From Corynebacterium auris (GTDB lineage Bacteria; Actinomycetota; Actinomycetes; Mycobacteriales; Mycobacteriaceae): DNA of 64,000 nucleotides. Shown one piece after another: positions 53,898 to 61,290 of the stretch; positions within the stretch are counted from its first letter, which is position 1; every line of letters starts with the position of its first letter. A program made the position numbers and the translations under genes. The stretch is from NCBI RefSeq assembly GCF_030408575.1, contig NZ_CP047047.1, positions 558,001-622,000 on the forward strand. Direction: 5' to 3'. Under the pieces are notes generated by a model that searched no databases, had not been told where the DNA came from, and saw only the letters and a list, made by a program, of their open reading frames with translations.

Positions 53898-55946
53898 ATG
53901 ACCATCGACCTTTCGCTTCTCGACGACGACCAGCGCGTCGCCGCCACCGCCCCGCGCGGGCCGGTGTGCATCCTCGCCGGTGCCGGGACGGGCAAGACAA
54001 GAACGATCACCTACCGCATCGCCCACCTCATCGACCAGGGGATGGTCTCGCCGAACAAGGTGCTCGCGGTGACCTTCACCCAGCGCGCCGCCGGTGAGAT
54101 GCGCGACCGCCTGCGCGCCATGGGCATCGGCGGGGTTCAGGCGCGCACCTTCCACGCCGCGGCGCTGCGCCAGCTGCGCTACTTCTGGCCGCAGATCGCG
54201 GGCGACCTGCCGTGGCGGCTCATCGACAACAAGTTCCCCCTCGTCGGCCGGGCGGCGCGCGCGGCGGGGCTCGACTCCGGCAAAGACATGGTGCGCGACT
54301 TGCTCGGCGAGATCGAGTGGGCGAAGGCCTCCGTCATCGGCCCCGAGGACTACGCCGCGCGCGTCGCGGGGAGCAAGCGCACCCCGCCGACCGACGCCAC
54401 CAAGGTCGCCGACGTCTACCGCATGTACGAGGAGGCGAAGACCAGTCCGGAAGGCATGCTCCTCGACTTCGACGACCTGCTCTTGCATGTCGCCGGCGCA
54501 CTCGAGAACGCCCCGGCCGTGGCCGAGGAGTTCCGCTCCCAGTACCAGAGCTTCGTCGTCGACGAGTACCAGGACGTCACCCCTCTACAGCAGCGGGTGC
54601 TGGAGGGCTGGCTGGGCCAACGCGACGACCTCACCGTCGTCGGCGACGCCAACCAGACGATCTACTCCTTCACGGGGGCCACCCCCGATTACCTGCTCAA
54701 TTTCTCCCGCACCTACCGCCACGGCACCGTCGTGAAGCTCCAACGCGATTACCGCTCCACCCCGCAAGTCACGGCCCTGGCGAACAAGGTGATCGGCAAG
54801 GCCACCGGCCGCGTCGCGGGCACCCGCCTCGAGCTCGAGGGCATGCGCCCGAAGGGGCCCGAGCCCACTTTCGCCTCCTACGACGACGAGCCGACGGAGG
54901 CCCGGGAAGTCGCCGCCGCCATCCGCTCGCTTCTCGACGCCGGGGTGCCCGCCCGGGAAATTGCGGTGCTCTACCGCATCAACGCCCAGTCCGCTGCCTT
55001 CGAGTCGGCGCTGTCTGAGGCCGGCATCGTCTACCAGGTCCGCGGCGGGGAGGGCTTTTTCCAGCGCCCGGAGATCCGCGAATCCATCTCCGCCCTCGTC
55101 TCCGCCGCCCGCCGCGACGACCTGCCGGAGGACCCCGTCGCGGTGGCCCGCGCCGCGCTCGCGCCCCTGGGCCTGACACAGAAGGAGCCGGAGGGCGCGC
55201 AGGCGCGCGAGCGCTGGCAGGCGCTGCGGGCGCTGGTGGACCTCGTCGAGGAGATCGTGCAGCGCGGCGAGGCCGCCACGCTAGTCGACGTCCTGCGCTC
55301 CCTGCGCCAGCGCGCCGAGGCGAAACAACCCCCGGCCGTGGACGGGGTGACCCTGGCCAGCCTGCACGCCGCGAAGGGCCTGGAGTGGGACGCCGTCTTT
55401 CTCGTGGGCCTCGTGGAAAATACTCTCCCCATCTCCCACGCCATCAAGGCGGGCGAGGAGCAGATCGAGGAGGAGCGCCGCCTGTTCTACGTCGGCGTGA
55501 CGCGGGCGCGGGAGCACCTGCGCCTGTCGTGGTCGCTGGCGCGCCAGGAGGGCGGGCGCAAATCCCGCTCGCGCTCCCGCTTCCTCGACGGCATCGCCCC
55601 GGAGTTGGAGGTGGAAAAGACGCCGCAGCGCCTCAAGCGCGCCCGGGCCTGCCGGGTGTGCGGGTACCCGCTGGACACCCCGGCAGAAAAGTCGCTGGGC
55701 AGGCACGCCGAGTGCGAGCCCGAGTACAGCGAGGACGCCTTCATGGCGCTCAAGGCGTGGCGCCTCGACGTCGCTCGCGAGGGCGGGGTCCCGCCGTACA
55801 TGGTGTTTTCCGACGCCACCCTGCTCGCCATCGTTGAGCAGATGCCCGCTACCCCGGAGGACCTGCTGGAGGTCAGCGGCGTCGGGCCGATGAAGCTGCG
55901 CAGCTTCGGCGAGGGGGTTTTGGAAACGATCGCGCAGTTCCGCTGA
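53898..55946 (+). CDS. uvrD2: DNA helicase UvrD2
   Basis: This 682-residue superfamily 1 helicase is essential in M. tuberculosis. Motifs are I LAGAGTGKTRTITYRIA, Ia VTFTQRAAGEMRDRL, II VVDEYQDVTPLQQ, III GDANQTIYSFTGA, IV LQRDYRSTPQV and VI LFYVGVTRAREHLRLSW. A zinc-type segment near residues 584-604 reads CRVC then HAEC, so the tetracysteine motif of UvrD2 (CxxC-x14-CxxC) has His in place of the third Cys. The C-terminal HRDC domain starts near residue 615 (EDAFMALKAWRLDVAREGGVPPYMVFSD). It lies 11 bases after cglK. The nudC gene found between them in some relatives is absent. Confidence 0.94.
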   Translation: MTIDLSLLDDDQRVAATAPRGPVCILAGAGTGKTRTITYRIAHLIDQGMVSPNKVLAVTFTQRAAGEMRDRLRAMGIGGVQARTFHAAALRQLRYFWPQIAGDLPWRLIDNKFPLVGRAARAAGLDSGKDMVRDLLGEIEWAKASVIGPEDYAARVAGSKRTPPTDATKVADVYRMYEEAKTSPEGMLLDFDDLLLHVAGALENAPAVAEEFRSQYQSFVVDEYQDVTPLQQRVLEGWLGQRDDLTVVGDANQTIYSFTGATPDYLLNFSRTYRHGTVVKLQRDYRSTPQVTALANKVIGKATGRVAGTRLELEGMRPKGPEPTFASYDDEPTEAREVAAAIRSLLDAGVPAREIAVLYRINAQSAAFESALSEAGIVYQVRGGEGFFQRPEIRESISALVSAARRDDLPEDPVAVARAALAPLGLTQKEPEGAQARERWQALRALVDLVEEIVQRGEAATLVDVLRSLRQRAEAKQPPAVDGVTLASLHAAKGLEWDAVFLVGLVENTLPISHAIKAGEEQIEEERRLFYVGVTRAREHLRLSWSLARQEGGRKSRSRSRFLDGIAPELEVEKTPQRLKRARACRVCGYPLDTPAEKSLGRHAECEPEYSEDAFMALKAWRLDVAREGGVPPYMVFSDATLLAIVEQMPATPEDLLEVSGVGPMKLRSFGEGVLETIAQFR

Positions 55947-55960
55947 GGCGGCGCTGGGTG

Positions 55961-56797
55961 CTAATAGCACATCGGGCACGCCGGGTGCGGGGCGAGAGTC
56001 TGGTGCGTCACGGGGGCTGGGCCGAAGGGATCGACGATAACGAGCGAGCCGCGCCGCGGCGCGGGCGCCGAGACGCCGGGGGGGTCGGGCGCCCCGCACA
56101 AGCGCCGGATGATGCCTGCCGCAGCGGCAGCGCCCGCGGCCACGACGAGCGGGTCGGGCGGCGCCGGGTTGTCGCGGACGCGGCGGACAATGCGGGGCCA
56201 GTTGGCGTCGCGGTCGGTGTGGTACAGGTGGGCGCACTCCAGGCAGGGCCCGGCGGGGCCGCTGCCGAGGGGGCCGAGGAAGACTCGGGCGTCGATAAGC
56301 GATGCCGAAAGGACCGGGCCGGTTCGGCGGCGCGCCGCGTGGGCGAGGATGGTCGCGGTGGCGAGCTCGTCCACAACGGCGAGGGGGAGTGTGGGGTCGC
56401 AGCCGTCGAGGAAGCGCTCGGAGGATTCCCCGCGCAGCGGCGCGCGTACGGGGATGCGTGCCGCCGTCAAAAGCGGCCGGATCGCGGCGGCGAGTGGTCC
56501 GCGGCCGATGAGCGCGGCGGGGCTCGGGGCGGCGGCGACGAGGACCCGATAGGAAATCAGCTCGGCAACAAGCCCGGCGGTGTCGTGCTCGCTCAGGCCG
56601 CACTCGCGCCGCGCGCGTTCGGCGAGGAGCTCTACCCGGGTGGGAAAGCGCAGGCACTGCAGTGTGCGCGCAAGCTCTGCGGCGGCGGGCGTTTCGATGA
56701 CCCCGCTGCGCGTCGCGTCGACGCCGAACTGGATCGTGCCCGGCCCGCGCAGCACAACGGTGACCCCCGGTGCGAATTGGACAATCGGTGAGTCCAC
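55961..56797 (-). CDS. Cyclodehydratase-like (TOMM-type) ThiF-related protein
   Basis: This 278-residue protein resembles the actinobacterial Rv3196 type, which is related to the cyclodehydratase C component of thiazole/oxazole-modified peptide pathways. The N-terminal part (LRGPGTIQFGVDATRSGVIE, then TPAAAELARTLQCLRF) looks like a leader-peptide-binding winged helix. The C-terminal half has a nucleotide-fold-like LIGRGPLAAAIRPLL and two CxxC zinc pairs, CLECAHLYHTDRDANWP and the terminal CPMCY. No YcaO, dehydrogenase or precursor peptide is seen nearby, so it is an orphan. The GTG start is chosen for the GGGGAG site six bases upstream. Confidence 0.72.
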   Translation of the reverse strand: MDSPIVQFAPGVTVVLRGPGTIQFGVDATRSGVIETPAAAELARTLQCLRFPTRVELLAERARRECGLSEHDTAGLVAELISYRVLVAAAPSPAALIGRGPLAAAIRPLLTAARIPVRAPLRGESSERFLDGCDPTLPLAVVDELATATILAHAARRRTGPVLSASLIDARVFLGPLGSGPAGPCLECAHLYHTDRDANWPRIVRRVRDNPAPPDPLVVAAGAAAAAGIIRRLCGAPDPPGVSAPAPRRGSLVIVDPFGPAPVTHQTLAPHPACPMCY

Positions 56798-56861
56798 GGT
56801 GATCTCCCCCCCCGGAGACGAACTGACGCGTCCTATTGCAGCACAGTTAGACTCGCTTGTC

Positions 56862-57380
56862 ATGCGCCCTGCCAGCACCCCACCCCCGGTCCGCGTCATC
56901 CGTTCCCCGCGTCGACGTCGCACTGTTCAGGCACGATGGGTCGACGGTGTCGTCGAGGTGCGCATCCCGGCGGCGATGAGTGCGCGCGAGGAAGAAGAGG
57001 CGGTGGAGCAGATGCTGAGTAAGCTGCGGCGTTCCCAGTCGGCTTCGCCGCTTTCCGACGCCGACCTGGCGCGCCGCGCAGAAACACTGAACCAGAATGT
57101 CCTCGAGGGGCGCGCTCGCGTCGGCTCGATCCGCTGGGTGGGCAACCAAAACCACAGGTGGGGTTCATGCACGACGGCGACGGGGGATATCCGCATCAGC
57201 GACAGGCTGCGTGATGTTCCGGAGTACGTGCTGGACGCGGTGATCGTCCACGAACTGACGCACACGTTTATCGCGGGGCACAGCGAGCAGTTCTGGCGGT
57301 GGGCCGACCGAGCGCCGCGCGCGGAGCGGGCGAAAGGGTACTTGGAAGCGCTGCAGCGCTACGGTACCGCGTCGGGTTAA
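56862..57380 (+). CDS. M48-type (YgjP-like) metal-dependent peptidase
   Basis: This 172-residue protein has the YgjP/SprT-like zinc-peptidase core: VGNQNHRWGSCT, then GDIRISDRLRDVPEYVLDAVIVHELTHTF with the HELTH zinc motif, and AGHSEQFWRWADRAPRAERAKGYLEAL with the third His. The N-terminal part is basic and disordered. TAGACT (56848-56853) ends eight bases before the ATG, which supports this start. It diverges from the cyclodehydratase-like gene by 64 bases and converges with the next gene, overlapping it by four bases. The substrate is unknown. Confidence 0.83.
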   Translation: MRPASTPPPVRVIRSPRRRRTVQARWVDGVVEVRIPAAMSAREEEEAVEQMLSKLRRSQSASPLSDADLARRAETLNQNVLEGRARVGSIRWVGNQNHRWGSCTTATGDIRISDRLRDVPEYVLDAVIVHELTHTFIAGHSEQFWRWADRAPRAERAKGYLEALQRYGTASG

Positions 57381-58780
57381 AGTTCGGTGCCGTCCTGGCG
57401 GCCGTCGTCCTTGCCGTCGTCCTCGTCGCGCTTGAGCTCCGGGTTGTTGCGCAGCTCTTCCTCCAGCTTGCTCAGCTCCTCGTCGAAGTTGGTGTCGGGG
57501 TTGTCGTCGAGAAGCGTGTCGATGAACGCCGCCGGGTTGTCCAGGTGCTCGGCGGTGGGCAAAAAGTCCGGGTGGTCCCACACCGAGTCGCGGCGCGACT
57601 GGCCGACGGCGTTGCCGGCGCGGCGCCACAGCTCCGCGGCCTCGCGCACCTTGGGCGCCCCGAGTTCGATGCCGACGACGTTGGCGAAGGCCTGTTCGGC
57701 GGAGCCACCGGTGGCGCGGCGGCGCGCCCACGCCTCGGCGAGGCGGGACGCGGAGGGGATGCGCTCGCCCAGCGCCTCGGCGACGACCACGTCGACCCAC
57801 CCCTCGACGAGCGCAAGCAGCGTCTCCAGCCGCGAGGTGGCGCCCGCGTTGCGGGAGGTCACCCGGGGGGACAGGTCCTGGCCCTGGAGCTCGTTGAGCT
57901 TCTCCTGGATCTGCTGGGGGTCGCCGGCCTCGAGGTTGAGCGAGCGGGCGATTTCCTCCAGGTGGGAGGTGTCCAGCTCGAGGCCGGCTGAGTATTCCTC
58001 CACGGAGGAGACGAGCCGTTCGACGAGCCACGGCACGTGCTTGAACAGGCGCTGGCGCGCGGCCTCGCGGGCAGCGAGGTAGACGAGGATCTCCTGGCCG
58101 GGCAGCGAGAGCTCCTTCGCCATCGCGGAGGCGCTGCGCGGCAGGATGGCGGCGACTCCTGCCGGGGCGATGGGCAGGCCGAAGTCGGTGCCCGTCAGCG
58201 CTTGCTGCGCGAGGTCGCCGAGGGCGTGGCCGAGCCGCATGCCGAAGTTCATGGCGTTCATCTGGTTGAACATCCCGGCCATCGGTCCGAGCATCTCGCG
58301 CGCCTCGGCGGGCATTGCCTCGATCTGGGCGCGGTTCATGTGCTCTGCGACGGGGTTAACCAGCCGCTTCCACGCCGGCATGGTGTTGCCCAGCCAGTCG
58401 GCGGGGGACCAGGCGGCGGGTTGGGCGCCGGAGGCCGGAAGCGTCGTTGCGCCGTCGAGCCAGAGGTCGACGAGCTGGAGGGATTCGGCGACGGCGCGCG
58501 CCTCGGAGGAGGGCACGGACGGGCTGTCCCCCAGGCGCTGCCGCGCCATGCGCAGGGCGAGGTCAAAGTTCACCGCGTCGCCCTCGTTGCGGTTGTTCAT
58601 GGTGGTGCCCATGCCGGAGAGCATCTGGCCGAACTGGTTGAGCAGGTCGCCCAAGTTAGCGTTGCCGCCGCCAAAGCCGCCGAACGGGTTATCGCCGCTG
58701 TCGCGGCGCTTGTCGTCGTCGCCCTCGTTGTCGTCGTCGCGGCCGTTGAAGGGGAAAGTGAACCCGAATCCGTTGTTCAT
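57377..58780 (-). CDS. TIGR03624 family protein (zincin-like, Rv3195 type)
   Basis: This 467-residue protein has a Gly/Asp-rich N terminus (FPFNGRDDDNEGDDDKRRDSG), a region with LLNQFGQMLSGM, and an alpha-helical domain with PVAEHMNRAQIEAMPAEAREMLGPMAGMFNQMNAMNFGMRLGHALGDLA as landmarks (the start of this stretch is near residue 150). It corresponds to the actinobacterial TIGR03624 family, related to zinc-dependent metalloproteases. The expected catalytic helix reads LLALVEGWVDVVVAEAL and has no HExxH. A hydrolase activity is therefore unproven. It lies beside the Lon-like protease gene, as in mycobacteria. Confidence 0.75.
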   Translation of the reverse strand: MNNGFGFTFPFNGRDDDNEGDDDKRRDSGDNPFGGFGGGNANLGDLLNQFGQMLSGMGTTMNNRNEGDAVNFDLALRMARQRLGDSPSVPSSEARAVAESLQLVDLWLDGATTLPASGAQPAAWSPADWLGNTMPAWKRLVNPVAEHMNRAQIEAMPAEAREMLGPMAGMFNQMNAMNFGMRLGHALGDLAQQALTGTDFGLPIAPAGVAAILPRSASAMAKELSLPGQEILVYLAAREAARQRLFKHVPWLVERLVSSVEEYSAGLELDTSHLEEIARSLNLEAGDPQQIQEKLNELQGQDLSPRVTSRNAGATSRLETLLALVEGWVDVVVAEALGERIPSASRLAEAWARRRATGGSAEQAFANVVGIELGAPKVREAAELWRRAGNAVGQSRRDSVWDHPDFLPTAEHLDNPAAFIDTLLDDNPDTNFDEELSKLEEELRNNPELKRDEDDGKDDGRQDGTEL

Positions 58781-58883
58781 GCGTTCCACCCTACCTAGGT
58801 GCCTGCGGGGCCTGTGGGGCCTTGTGGGCACCTTGTGGGCGCTGTAAGCGAACGCGCTGGGCGGGCAGGTAAGGTATCTCTCC

Positions 58884-59975
58884 GTGAATTCCGTAACAGA
58901 TGTGCCGGCGCACCAGGTGCGCCGTCGGCGGACGCTGGTGCTGGGCGCCGTGCCCGTCGCGGCGCTGGCGCTGGCGCTCTCGCTCGACCACGTCCCGTTT
59001 ACGGATATCTCGCTGACTGTGCCCTATGCCGCCGAAGGGCCGGGGCCGACGTTCAACACTCTCGGGGAGGTCAACGGGGAGCCGGTCGTTGACGTGGAGG
59101 GCGCGCCGACCCAGGAGACGGCGGGCAACCTCAACATGACCACCGTGTCGGTGCGCACGAACATGACGCTCGCCCAGGCGCTCGGGCGCTGGCTCGGCGC
59201 CGGTGACAATATCGTGCCGTTGGAGCAGGTCGTGCCCCCCAACGTCAGCGAGGAGGAGGTGCGGGAGGCGAATCAGCAGGCCTTCGTCGCCTCGGAGGCC
59301 TCCGCCACCGTCGCCGCGATGAATTTCCTGGGCCGCCCGACGACCGTGGTGGTCCACGACACGGTTGAGGGCTCCGCCGCCGAGGGGGTGGTGCAGCCGG
59401 GGGACACGATCACGCGGGTGGGCCAGCGCGAGGTCAGCGAGCCCGGCGAGGTGCGCGACGCCGTTCGCTCGTTGTCCCCGGGCGACGAGCTGGAGCTTAG
59501 CGTCACGCGCGACGGTGCCGAGGAGGAGCTCGCGGTGCGGCTCGGGGAAAGTCCCGAAGACGCGGTGGTGCCGCAGCTGGGTATCCTCATGACCTCGGCC
59601 CCCGCCGAGGGGATCAGCGTGACGTATAACCTCCAGGACATCGGAGGGCCAAGCGCCGGGATGATGTTCTCCCTGGCCGTCATCGACAAGCTGTCGCCGG
59701 GCGCGCTCAACGGCGGGGCGTTCGTAGCGGGCACCGGCACGATCGACGAGGCCGGCAACGTCGGCCCGATCGGCGGCATCACCCACAAAATCGAGGCCTC
59801 GAAGAACGAGGGCGCCGAGCTCTTCCTCGCGCCCGCCGGCAACTGCGGAGAGGCGGCACGCGCAGACGCGGGCTCCATGACGGTGGCGCGCGTGGCCACT
59901 CTCGAGGACGCCGTGAGCGCGATGGAGGACTTCGACGCCGGGCGCGAGGTAGTCGGCTGCCAGGCGCAGGGCTAG
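58884..59975 (+). CDS. PDZ-domain Lon-like membrane protease
   Basis: This 363-residue protein has one N-terminal membrane helix (about residues 18-36), an extracellular PDZ domain (about residues 140-225, with VQPGDTITRVGQREVSEPGEV) and a C-terminal Lon-type protease domain. The catalytic serine is in GGPSAGMMFSLAVID and the lysine in GGITHKIEAS, so the Ser-Lys dyad is complete. Related YlbL-type proteins process exported proteins. The GTG start has TAAGGT ending eight bases upstream and no ribosome binding site, so it may be leaderless. The stop overlaps the next gene by four bases, convergently. Confidence 0.9.
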   Translation: MNSVTDVPAHQVRRRRTLVLGAVPVAALALALSLDHVPFTDISLTVPYAAEGPGPTFNTLGEVNGEPVVDVEGAPTQETAGNLNMTTVSVRTNMTLAQALGRWLGAGDNIVPLEQVVPPNVSEEEVREANQQAFVASEASATVAAMNFLGRPTTVVVHDTVEGSAAEGVVQPGDTITRVGQREVSEPGEVRDAVRSLSPGDELELSVTRDGAEEELAVRLGESPEDAVVPQLGILMTSAPAEGISVTYNLQDIGGPSAGMMFSLAVIDKLSPGALNGGAFVAGTGTIDEAGNVGPIGGITHKIEASKNEGAELFLAPAGNCGEAARADAGSMTVARVATLEDAVSAMEDFDAGREVVGCQAQG

Positions 59976-60634
59976 GCGGCGGGGTTTTCCTCCTCGGCGG
60001 CCTGGCCCTGCTCCTGGCTCTGGCCGTCTGCCGGTTCGGGGGCTGGCTCGGAGGTCGCCTCCGGGTTGTTGACCAGCCCCAGCTTTTCGATCCGCTCCCG
60101 CGGGTCCTCCTGGTCCGTAGAGATCAGCTGCTGCATGACCTGGCCCTTGTCGTTGTCCACGACGGTGATGATCGCCGAGGTGCCGAGGGTGGACCAGCCC
60201 ACCACGCGCTCGCCGTCGTCCTCGACGATGCGGGAGCTGCGCAGCTCCGTGAGCAGCTGGGTCGTCGACGCCGCCTTCGACTCCGAGTCGAAGAACTGGA
60301 ACTGCCCGATATCGGGCCCCGAGCAGTCGAAAGACCCGTCGACGTCGGTCGCGTTACACGTCTCGAGCTCCTCGAACAGGCTCGCCGGCGCGAGCGTCGA
60401 AAAGTGCTCGGCGACGTCGCTGACAAGCTCGCTTTCGCTTGACGACGTCTCCGTTGCGCGCGCCGAACTTGTGGCCGAGGAGGGGGAGGAGACAGTGGTC
60501 TGTTCCGTGCTGGTTGTGGTGTTCGTGGTCTCCACGCCGGAGCCGCCGGCGGGCTCGCCAGCGCAGCCGGCGAGCAGGAGCGCGGGCAACGCCGCGGCGG
60601 CGGCGAGGCGGCGGGCGGAACGGGGGCGGTGCAC
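59972..60634 (-). CDS. Lipoprotein of unknown function
   Basis: This 220-residue protein has a signal peptide that ends in the lipobox LLLAGC (Cys near residue 23), a Ser/Thr-rich linker and a domain (about residues 70-175) with two cysteines (LETCNATDVDGSFDCSG) that could form a disulfide. The tail is rich in Glu, Pro and Gln. GTG 60634 is chosen for AAGGAGA eight bases upstream. Similar lipoproteins occur at this place in corynebacteria, but no function is known. Confidence 0.75.
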   Translation of the reverse strand: MHRPRSARRLAAAAALPALLLAGCAGEPAGGSGVETTNTTTSTEQTTVSSPSSATSSARATETSSSESELVSDVAEHFSTLAPASLFEELETCNATDVDGSFDCSGPDIGQFQFFDSESKAASTTQLLTELRSSRIVEDDGERVVGWSTLGTSAIITVVDNDKGQVMQQLISTDQEDPRERIEKLGLVNNPEATSEPAPEPADGQSQEQGQAAEEENPAA

Positions 60635-60675
60635 GATCTGATCTCCTTGGGCTGGCGTGTGCGGCAAAACAGTTC

Positions 60676-61200
60676 CTAGTTTAGTTCAGCTTCGTCGGGG
60701 TCCTGCTCGAGTCCGAAGCGCAGGGCGGCGATGACGTGCGGGGCGACGCCGGGCCCGCCGCGCAGCTCGATGTCGTCCTGCGCGAAGGGGCCCTTTTCCT
60801 CCAGCTCCTTCTCGGTGGGGCGCAGCTGCAAAAGCGTCAGCTCGAGCTCCTCGCCGCGCAGGACCCCGGAGAACAGGCGCGCGGCCCGCGGCGCGGCGGC
60901 CTCGGGGGCGGAGGCATCGCGGAAGAGGATCTCCTGGGCCAGCACAACGCCTTCGACATCCCGCGGCCAGGCCAATCGCGCGACGTATTCGGCAAGTTCT
61001 TCCGAGCCCGGTTGAATGTGGTCGGGGAGGTCTTGCACCACGAGGGTGAGAGGGGAGCCGCTTTGAAGCTCCTCGATCTGGTCGACGAGCAGTTCGGTGG
61101 GGACGAGGGCGAACAGGGTTGGCCCGGCGTCCCACCCCTCGGCGTGGACGAACTCCACGGCTTCCATCATCGCCTTGTTCAGTGCTTGCTGGGACAGCAT
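60676..61200 (-). CDS. PPA1309 family protein
   Basis: This 174-residue acidic cytoplasmic protein matches the actinobacterial PPA1309 family: LSQQALNKAMMEAVEFVHAEGWDAGPTLFALVPTELL near the start, VEGVVLAQEILF in the middle and GGPGVAPHVIAALRFGLEQDPDEAEL at the end. Its position between the Lon-like protease and the UPF0182 gene is conserved in actinobacteria. The ATG has GAAGGG seven bases upstream. The function is unknown. It diverges from the UPF0182 gene by 90 bases. Confidence 0.85.
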   Translation of the reverse strand: MLSQQALNKAMMEAVEFVHAEGWDAGPTLFALVPTELLVDQIEELQSGSPLTLVVQDLPDHIQPGSEELAEYVARLAWPRDVEGVVLAQEILFRDASAPEAAAPRAARLFSGVLRGEELELTLLQLRPTEKELEEKGPFAQDDIELRGGPGVAPHVIAALRFGLEQDPDEAELN

Positions 61201-61290
61201 CGGGAACCCTTCCGTCGGCTCGGCCGTTGGTCATTTTAAGCTAGGACATTAGTACGCGTTCCACCAAGAACTATTTCCGAAGGAGCAGGA

